Position numbers and translations under genes: made by a program. DNA of 9,660 nucleotides from Synergistaceae bacterium UBA5560. Its GTDB lineage: Bacteria; Synergistota; Synergistia; Synergistales; Aminiphilaceae. Below, piece by piece: positions 1-4,736 of the stretch (positions within the stretch are counted from its first letter, which is position 1; each line of letters begins with the position of its first letter). The notes under the pieces are model-generated. The model worked only from the letters and a program-made list of their open reading frames with translations, was not told the origin of the DNA and did not search any database. The stretch spans positions 1 to 9,660 of the forward strand of contig DIMS01000071.1 in assembly GCA_002425685.1 (NCBI GenBank). Reading direction: 5' to 3'.

Positions 1-199
1 TGTGGACCAGCCCCTTTTCCTCGAGCAGCGACAGGGTCCTGTACAGCGACACCTTGTTCACCCGCTTCCCCGTGAAGCGGGTGAACGTGTCTTTCCAGGA
101 AAGGGGTCTCCCTTCCCCGAAAAGAATGCGCAGCACCTCTTTCCGGAGTTCCGTGGGCCGTATTCCCCTTTCCCTGAGAAGGTCTTCCGGGCTTCTCAT
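1..199 (-). CDS. Fur-family metal-responsive repressor, N-terminal part (runs off left edge)
   Basis: Reading the minus strand from the ATG at 197-199 gives 66 uninterrupted codons up to the window edge; the 3' part is missing. The fragment is the winged-helix DNA-binding domain of the Fur/Zur/PerR/Nur family. An opening GIRPTELRKEVLRIL helix (residues 12-26) is followed by the recognition helix and wing start VSLYRTLSLLEEKGLV (residues 50-65), the family's signature 'YRTL.LLEE.GLV' pattern. The metal-binding C-terminal domain lies outside the window, so the metal cannot be assigned from the protein. The start overlaps the TGA of the preceding molybdopterin-binding protein gene by four bases (ATGA) and has no obvious ribosome binding site, so translation is probably coupled. 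A Nur-like palindrome at the operon promoter suggests autoregulation, possibly by nickel; this is inference. A zinc, iron or peroxide sensor remains possible. Confidence 0.85.
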   Translation of the reverse strand, partial: MRSPEDLLRERGIRPTELRKEVLRILFGEGRPLSWKDTFTRFTGKRVNKVSLYRTLSLLEEKGLVH

Positions 200-1218
200 C
201 GGGCCGCGAAGACACAAACGGGATAGTTGCACTCCCTGCATTTCCTGCACATTCCTCCCACGCCCCACCGTCTCACTTCCGCAGCCGTGGGAATGAGGCC
301 CGCAAAGAGACGGTTCAGCAGGGGGTCCAGGCTTGTCCACTCGTCGTGGACCACGCAGGCGGGTGCACCCACGATCTTCGTCTCGCCCGCGAGGGCGAGC
401 ATGAGATGAGCGCCCGGAATCGCGGGGACACCTCTGAACCTGACCTCATCCGCCACCGAAGCGATGGCGCCGGCGGTCCTGTCGTCGGGGTCCACGCTCA
501 TGCCCCCCGTGGCGATCACCAGCTCCGCCCCCTGTTCGATGAACGTCCGGATGGCGTCGGCGATCTCTTCTCTTTCGTCCCCCACCACCGCATGCCCCAT
601 AAGGGATGCTCCGTACCCTGCAAGCTTGCCCTGAAGCTTCGGGGCGAAACCGTCACGGATCCTTCCTTCAGCCAGTTCCTTTCCGGTGGTCACCAGGGCT
701 GTCTTGAGAGGGGCGAAGGGAAACACCGTCATGGGCAGAGTCGCCTCTTCGCCCCTGCTGACCTGTTCCTTCCTCATGGTGAGGGGGACGATCCTGATGC
801 CCGCAACCCGCTCGCCCTTTTTCACGGGAACCTTGTTGGCCACTGTTGCGACGATCCAGTCGGGATCGTCGTTGATCCTGTGAATACTTTCTTCGTCATA
901 GACCAGGAGCCCGTTCCAGAGGGCCGAGAGGGACACTTTCCCCTCCTCCGGCGCCTCAGACGAAATCCCCTCGCCGCTGAGACGTTCGGCCAGCCTTGAC
1001 GCGGCATCGTCCTCGTGGACATCCCCATCCTCCAGTTCCAGAACAGAGATGGATTCCTTCCCCATGGACTTCAGCATGGGGATGTCCTCCTCCCGGAGAA
1101 CCTGCCCCTTTTTGAAGCGGGCGCCCTTGAATCCCGTCTTCACGTCGATCTGGGTCATATCATGGGAAAGGGTCATGCCGAGCGCGTCTTCCACGTGAAC
1201 GTAGCTGATTTTCGCCAT
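196..1218 (-). CDS. Molybdopterin-binding (MoaB/Mog-domain) protein with C-terminal four-cysteine motif
   Basis: This 340-residue protein belongs to the MoeA-like group of stand-alone molybdopterin-binding proteins. The C-terminal half (about 165-315) is a MoaB/Mog (MoCF biosynthesis) domain, with ALVTTGKELAEG near residue 170, the pterin-binding ATGGMSVDPDD segment and a closing KIVGAPACVVHDEWTSLDPLL. The N-terminal ~150 residues resemble the linker part of this group and lack a full MoeA domain I-II arrangement. The last 20 residues carry C324-x2-C327-x2-C330-x4-C335 (GGMCRKCRECNYPVC), a possible Fe-S or zinc site that true MoeA lacks. Related proteins are commonly found near molybdenum enzymes; the substrate is unknown and insertion or quality control of Mo cofactor is only a guess. 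The start is the ATG at 1216-1218 with a GGGGGA-type Shine-Dalgarno a few bases upstream. It is the first gene of an operon with the Fur-family gene and is divergent from the hydrogenase operon. Confidence 0.85.
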   Translation of the reverse strand: MAKISYVHVEDALGMTLSHDMTQIDVKTGFKGARFKKGQVLREEDIPMLKSMGKESISVLELEDGDVHEDDAASRLAERLSGEGISSEAPEEGKVSLSALWNGLLVYDEESIHRINDDPDWIVATVANKVPVKKGERVAGIRIVPLTMRKEQVSRGEEATLPMTVFPFAPLKTALVTTGKELAEGRIRDGFAPKLQGKLAGYGASLMGHAVVGDEREEIADAIRTFIEQGAELVIATGGMSVDPDDRTAGAIASVADEVRFRGVPAIPGAHLMLALAGETKIVGAPACVVHDEWTSLDPLLNRLFAGLIPTAAEVRRWGVGGMCRKCRECNYPVCVFAAR

Positions 1219-1256
1219 AAAAAAAGTGTCCCCCGCCTTCTCGTTGCCTTGAATGA

Positions 1257-1273
1257 CTGCAACATGGTTGCAA
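1257..1273. promoter_or_regulatory. Nur-box-like operator palindrome at the start site of the minus-strand operon
   Basis: CTGCAACATGGTTGCAA contains the perfect inverted repeat TGCAAC-ATG-GTTGCA. It fits the nickel-responsive Nur box of Streptomyces (as recalled, tTGCaa-N5-ttGCAA) at all but the first base. It covers about -2 to +15 of the predicted minus-strand transcript, a classic repressor position. The operon it would control encodes a Fur-family protein, the family to which Nur belongs. The palindrome is seen; the regulator assignment is inferred. Confidence 0.5.
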
Positions 1274-1277
1274 TGGA

Positions 1278-1286
1278 ATTATAGCA
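1278..1286 (-). promoter_or_regulatory. Extended -10 promoter of the molybdopterin-protein / Fur-family operon
   Basis: On the minus strand these bases read TGCTATAAT, a perfect extended -10 element. At 16-18 bases upstream there is no good -35 (CCCCAT-like), which is usual for extended -10 promoters. The predicted transcription start is near 1271, giving a leader of about 53 bases before the ATG at 1218. The start site would sit inside the palindrome at 1257-1273. Confidence 0.6.
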
Positions 1287-1297
1287 TGGGTGCAGAA

Positions 1298-1312
1298 TGT
1301 ATGGGGTATACA
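1298..1312. repeat. Short inverted repeat TGTAT-N5-ATACA between the divergent promoters
   Basis: TGTATGGGGTATACA has 5-base arms around a 5-base spacer. It overlaps the -35 area of the minus-strand promoter and lies 15 bases upstream of the -35 of the hydrogenase promoter. It could be an additional regulator site, but the arms are short and no known operator was recognised. Confidence 0.25.
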
Positions 1313-1326
1313 GTTCTGTTTGTTTA

Positions 1327-1355
1327 TTGAACGAGAATGACGTTTATGCTATCAT
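1327..1355 (+). promoter_or_regulatory. Promoter of the hydrogenase operon
   Basis: A -35 TTGAAC (1327-1332) and a -10 TATCAT (1350-1355) are separated by 17 bases, and TGC directly before the -10 makes it an extended -10. The predicted start is near 1362, leaving a leader of about 60 bases before hydC. The Rex-like operator begins two bases later, so bound repressor would block initiation or early elongation. Confidence 0.6.
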
Positions 1356-1362
1356 CAATCCA

Positions 1363-1382
1363 ATTGTGACCGTATGCACAAT
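1363..1382. promoter_or_regulatory. Rex-type operator (NADH/NAD+ redox control) of the hydrogenase operon
   Basis: TTGTGACCGTATGCACAA at 1364-1381 matches the Rex consensus TTGTGA-N6-TCACAA at 11 of the 12 defined positions, and the inverted repeat extends to ATTGTG/CACAAT (1363-1382). It lies immediately downstream of the predicted transcription start of hydC. Rex is a repressor released when NADH is high, and hydrogenase genes are known members of Rex regulons in several phyla, which fits an enzyme that disposes of NADH electrons as H2. No rex gene is in this window. Confidence 0.65.
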
Positions 1383-1422
1383 ACCTGCAAAGGCAGAAGT
1401 AAAGGGGAAAAGGAGGGGAATC

Positions 1423-1893
1423 ATGGCTTTCAGCGTTGATGAGATCCGCGAAAGGTCCAGGAAAATCGCCGAACCCTGGCGGAACGGCAAGGGAGGTCTC
1501 ATTCCCATTCTGCAGGCCGTTCAGGAGCAGATGGGATATCTTCCGCCGGAGGCCCTGGAGACCATATCCAGGGAACTGAAAATACCGTCCTCGGAGATTT
1601 ACGGTGTAGCAACGTTCTACGCCCAGTTTCACCTCAAGCCCAGGGGGCGACACATTGTCCGTGTCTGTCGGGGCACTGCCTGCCACGTTCGAGGCAGCCT
1701 TCAGCTTATGCAGAAACTCAAGGAGATGCTCTCCGTCGAGGAGAACGGAACGACAGAGGATCTTCGTTTCACGCTGGAACCCGTTGCGTGTCTCGGTGCC
1801 TGCGGCCTCGCGCCGGTCATCATGGTGGACGACGACACCCACGGCAGGCTTACGGCGGACAAGCTCGGCGATGTAATCGCCCGGTACGAATAA
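1423..1893 (+). CDS. hydC: HydC: NuoE-like [2Fe-2S] subunit of the [NiFe] hydrogenase
   Basis: This 156-residue protein belongs to the NuoE/HoxE/HndA family (complex I 24 kDa). The N-terminal helical bundle contains ILQAVQEQMGYLP (29-41) and the family motif EIYGVATFYAQF (58-69). The thioredoxin-like domain binds one [2Fe-2S] cluster through C82, C87, C123 and C127 (CRGTAC and CLGAC). In HydABCSL and HydABC enzymes this subunit docks on HydB, and its cluster sits beside the flavin in the bifurcating core. The ATG at 1423 is chosen because AAGGAGG (1410-1416) sits six bases before it; a reading frame open further upstream would start before the promoter. It is the first gene of the operon, under the Rex-like site. 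Confidence 0.92.
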   Translation: MAFSVDEIRERSRKIAEPWRNGKGGLIPILQAVQEQMGYLPPEALETISRELKIPSSEIYGVATFYAQFHLKPRGRHIVRVCRGTACHVRGSLQLMQKLKEMLSVEENGTTEDLRFTLEPVACLGACGLAPVIMVDDDTHGRLTADKLGDVIARYE

Positions 1894-1916
1894 GGAGTGG
1901 CGAAGGTTCGCACGCC

Positions 1917-2498
1917 ATGCTTGACGATCTGTCCCAGCACATTCTCGACATTGCCGAGAACAGCGTTGCCGCAGGGGCTTCCCGTGTCGATGTGCTCCTT
2001 GCCGAGGAGGACGATCGGGGATTTCGTGTGCTTGAAATCCGGGACAACGGAAGGGGGATGGATGCGGAGATGGTGCGCCGCGTGACGGATCCTTTCGTCA
2101 CGTCGCGAACGACACGACGGGTGGGACTGGGTATTCCCTTTCTCAAACAGGCGGCTGAACTTGCGGGAGGCAGTTTTTCCATCGAGTCCGTTCCAGGCTC
2201 TGGTACCTGCCTGCGCGCCGCTTTTCGGGCAGGATGGATTGATTGTCCACCCCTGGGAGATCTTCCTGCCACGGTAGTGACGTTGTTTGCGGGGTATCCC
2301 GATATCCGGTGGGTGTTCCGTTTTTCCTGCGGGGAGCGTTCCTTCGAAGTGGATCAAAAGGAAATTCTCGAAATTGTCGAAGATCCCGAACTGATGCGTA
2401 CGCCCCCGGTGGCGTCGTGGCTTCGGGATTTCGTTCGAGAAGGACTTGAGGAAATGAGAACGGGAGGTGAAGTCCGTGCCCAAAGTAACGAGTCTTGA
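1917..2498 (+). CDS. GHKL ATPase-domain (histidine-kinase-like) protein of hydrogenase operons
   Basis: This 193-residue protein has an HATPase_c fold at residues 1-105. It shows an N-box HILDIAENSVAAGA (8-21, Mg/ATP-binding Asn15), a G1 box DNGRGM (43-48), a G2 box VGLGIP (69-74) and a closing PGSGT (93-97). There is no dimerisation/phospho-acceptor domain, sensor or membrane segment, so it is not a complete histidine kinase. Residues ~106-193 form a domain not recognised by function, containing GDLPATVVTLFAGYPDI. The same kind of protein sits between the NuoE-like and NuoF-like genes of many bifurcating hydrogenase operons of anaerobes, but its role there is not established. A link to assembly, regulation or phosphorylation is only conjecture. 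The ATG at 1917 gives a start right at the N-box helix; its Shine-Dalgarno is weak (GAAGG at 1902). The 3' end overlaps the next gene by 23 bases. Confidence 0.85.
   Translation: MLDDLSQHILDIAENSVAAGASRVDVLLAEEDDRGFRVLEIRDNGRGMDAEMVRRVTDPFVTSRTTRRVGLGIPFLKQAAELAGGSFSIESVPGSGTCLRAAFRAGWIDCPPLGDLPATVVTLFAGYPDIRWVFRFSCGERSFEVDQKEILEIVEDPELMRTPPVASWLRDFVREGLEEMRTGGEVRAQSNES
2462..2466 (+). promoter_or_regulatory. Ribosome binding site deciding the GTG start of the HndB-like gene
   Basis: GGAGG-like GGGAGG lies inside the end of the ATPase gene, nine bases before GTG 2476. The earlier in-frame GTG at 2467 directly abuts it and is too close to be used. The start at 2476 gives the N-terminus MPKVTSLEDL expected for HndB proteins. 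Confidence 0.6.
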
Positions 2499-2847
2499 GG
2501 ATCTTCGGAGGATCAAGGAACAGGCGAGCGATCTCACATCCGCCCGCTCTAAGGGCAAGGTCCGCGTCATCGTCGGCATGGGGACGTGCGGCATTGCCGC
2601 GGGCGCACGGGAGGTCATGCAGGCGGTCCTCGCCGAACTGGACAAACGGGGATTGAAGGACGTCTCCGTGGAGACCACGGGGTGCATCGGCATGTGCCAG
2701 CAGGAGCCGCTTCTCGACATCATCCGCCCCGGCGAACCGCGCATCACCTACGGCAATCTCTCCGCCGCCGACGTGCCGCGCATCGTTGCCGAACATCTCG
2801 TGAACGGCAACGTCGTCGAGGAAAAAGTCATCGGCAGAGCGGACTGA
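2476..2847 (+). CDS. hndB: HndB-like thioredoxin-fold [2Fe-2S] ferredoxin-type protein
   Basis: This 123-residue protein resembles HndB of the Desulfovibrio NADP-reducing hydrogenase (HndABCD) and the N-terminal domain of NuoF-like HydB. An N-terminal MPKVTSLEDLRRIKEQ helix (1-16) leads into the thioredoxin-like ferredoxin fold, with VGMGTCGIAAGA (33-44) and TTGCIGMCQQEPL (67-79). Only three cysteines are present (C38, C70, C74): the site equivalent to the first cysteine of the usual C-x4-C pair is Gly34 here. A four-cysteine [2Fe-2S] site as in HydB therefore cannot form without another ligand. It overlaps the ATPase gene by 23 bases, so the two are probably translated together and may act together. 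It has not, to my knowledge, been seen as a stable subunit of purified HydABCSL. An electron carrier or assembly role are both possible. Confidence 0.82.
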   Translation: MPKVTSLEDLRRIKEQASDLTSARSKGKVRVIVGMGTCGIAAGAREVMQAVLAELDKRGLKDVSVETTGCIGMCQQEPLLDIIRPGEPRITYGNLSAADVPRIVAEHLVNGNVVEEKVIGRAD

Positions 2848-2894
2848 ACCCGTTTCTTCCACACCCGATCGGGTAGAGCAGGGGGGCTGACACC

Positions 2895-4688
2895 ATGGCA
2901 GTGTATCGTGCGCACGTTCTCATCTGTGGCGGGACGGGCTGCGTTTCGAGCGGCGCCCGCGAGGTGATGAGCGCGTTTAAAGAGGAATTGGCGAAGAGGA
3001 AGCTGGACCGGGAGGTCATGGTGGTCCAGACGGGGTGTCACGGTATGTGCGAGATGGGACCCATCGTGGTGGTCTATCCCGAGGGGACGTTCTACTGCCG
3101 TGTCGAGATCGGAGATGTGGCGGAGATCGTGGAGGAACATCTCTACAAGGGACGCATCGTGGAGCGACTTCTCTACTCCCTCTCCGGAAGCATCGAGAAG
3201 GTTCCCCATTACAAGGACATTCCCTTCTACAGCAAGCAGGAGCGCATTGCTCTCCACAACTGCGGCTACATCAACCCCGACAACATTGAGGAGTATATCG
3301 CCAGGGACGGCTATCAGGCCCTCGCCAAGGCCGTGAAGGAAATGTCTCCCGAGGACGTGCTCCAGGAAGTGAAGACCTCGGGCCTTCGCGGGCGCGGCGG
3401 CGGCGGGTTCCCCACGGGGCTAAAATGGGAGTTCTGCCGCAAGGCGGCGGGGACGAAAAAATACACCATCTGCAACGCCGACGAGGGAGACCCCGGCGCC
3501 TTCATGGACCGTTCCATCCTCGAGGGTGATCCCCATGCGGTCATCGAGGGGATGATGCTCGGCGCCTACGCCATGGGAGCCGACGAGGGATACATCTATT
3601 GCCGGGCCGAATACCCTCTTGCCATCAAGCGCCTCAATCGCGCCATCGGCCAGGCCGAGGAATACGGCCTGCTGGGGGAGCACATTCTGGACACGTCCTT
3701 CTCCTTCCATCTTCACGTGAAGGAAGGCGCGGGGGCTTTCGTCTGCGGCGAGGAGACGGCGCTCATGGCCTCCATTGAGGGGGAGCGCGGCATGCCCCGT
3801 CCCCGTCCCCCCTTCCCGGCGAACCGGGGACTCTGGGGAAAGCCCTCGAACATCAACAACGTGGAGACCTGGGCCAACGTTCCGGCCATCATCCGCAACG
3901 GCGGTGCCTGGTACGCCGCCATCGGCACGGAGAAGTCCAAGGGGACCAAGGTTTTCGCTCTCACCGGAAAAGTGAAACACACCGGCCTGGTCGAGGTGCC
4001 CATGGGGATCAGCATTCGTGAAATCGTCTTCGAGCTCGGCGGCGGCATCATCAACGACAAGAAGTTCAAAGCCGTCCAGATCGGAGGTCCCTCCGGCGGC
4101 TGTCTCACCGAGGAACACCTCGACCTTCCCGTGGACTACGAGTCCCTTACGGCGGCGGGGGCCATCATGGGGTCGGGCGGGCTCGTCGTCATGGACGAGG
4201 AAACCTGCATGGTGGACGTGGCCAAGTTCTTCCTGGAATTCACCCAGCGGGAATCCTGCGGCAAGTGCGTGCCCTGCAGAGAGGGTACGAAACAGATGCT
4301 CCTCCTCCTCGAAAAGATCACCGCCGGTGAGGGCACCATGGAGGACTTGACGACCCTGGAGGAACTCGCTCACATGGTGAAGGACATGTCCCTCTGCGGA
4401 CTCGGCCAGACCGCGCCGAATCCGGTGCTCACCACGCTGCGCTACTTCCGGCACGAGTACGAGGCGCACATCCGGGACAGGAAATGCCCTGCCTTGGCCT
4501 GTACCAAACTCATCACCTACGCCATTGACAGGGAAAAATGTCGCAAATGCGGATTGTGCGCGAAAAAGTGCCCTGTGGATTGCATTGCCGGAGATCGACA
4601 GACACCCTACGTGATCGATCAGGACCGCTGCATCAAGTGCGGTTCCTGCTTCGAGGTCTGTCCCTTCTCCGCGGTGACGAAGAGCTGA
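2895..4688 (+). CDS. hydB: HydB: NuoF-like NADH/FMN subunit with extra Fe-S domains
   Basis: This 597-residue flavoprotein should hold FMN, bind NAD(H) and carry the bifurcation site of the hydrogenase. Domains in order: a thioredoxin-like [2Fe-2S] domain (1-~90; C11, C16, C48, C52); the complex I 51 kDa fold with glycine-rich NADH site GLRGRGGGGFPTG (from 163) and FMN-binding CNADEGDPGAFMDR (from 193); the SLBB and N3-type [4Fe-4S] domain (C455, C458, C461, C501); and a C-terminal bacterial-type ferredoxin with two [4Fe-4S] sites (C549/C552/C555/C559 and C579/C582/C585/C589). H520, H525, C531 and C536 just before the ferredoxin lie where related HydB proteins are reported to hold a zinc hinge; this is my inference. 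The architecture is that of HydB in Thermotoga and Acetomicrobium bifurcating hydrogenases. The start ATG at 2895 follows a G-rich Shine-Dalgarno, 47 bases after the HndB-like gene. Confidence 0.93.
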   Translation: MAVYRAHVLICGGTGCVSSGAREVMSAFKEELAKRKLDREVMVVQTGCHGMCEMGPIVVVYPEGTFYCRVEIGDVAEIVEEHLYKGRIVERLLYSLSGSIEKVPHYKDIPFYSKQERIALHNCGYINPDNIEEYIARDGYQALAKAVKEMSPEDVLQEVKTSGLRGRGGGGFPTGLKWEFCRKAAGTKKYTICNADEGDPGAFMDRSILEGDPHAVIEGMMLGAYAMGADEGYIYCRAEYPLAIKRLNRAIGQAEEYGLLGEHILDTSFSFHLHVKEGAGAFVCGEETALMASIEGERGMPRPRPPFPANRGLWGKPSNINNVETWANVPAIIRNGGAWYAAIGTEKSKGTKVFALTGKVKHTGLVEVPMGISIREIVFELGGGIINDKKFKAVQIGGPSGGCLTEEHLDLPVDYESLTAAGAIMGSGGLVVMDEETCMVDVAKFFLEFTQRESCGKCVPCREGTKQMLLLLEKITAGEGTMEDLTTLEELAHMVKDMSLCGLGQTAPNPVLTTLRYFRHEYEAHIRDRKCPALACTKLITYAIDREKCRKCGLCAKKCPVDCIAGDRQTPYVIDQDRCIKCGSCFEVCPFSAVTKS

Positions 4689-4736
4689 CGGACCGTTGCC
4701 GAAGACGGAACGGCACTCGTGACGGAGGGAGACGCA

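Noticed and set aside
1297..1422. Upstream extension of hydC by 42 codons
   Set aside because: It would begin before the predicted promoter and ignore the strong AAGGAGG six bases before ATG 1423; the extension is unlike NuoE proteins.
1788..1916. Upstream extension of the ATPase-domain gene into hydC
   Set aside because: The extra residues are a frame-shifted reading of hydC and lie before the natural N-terminal helix of the GHKL domain.
2863..2874. Palindrome ACCCGATCGGGT in the 47-base gap before hydB
   Set aside because: Only a 4-bp stem with a 4-base loop when folded and no promoter next to it; likely chance.
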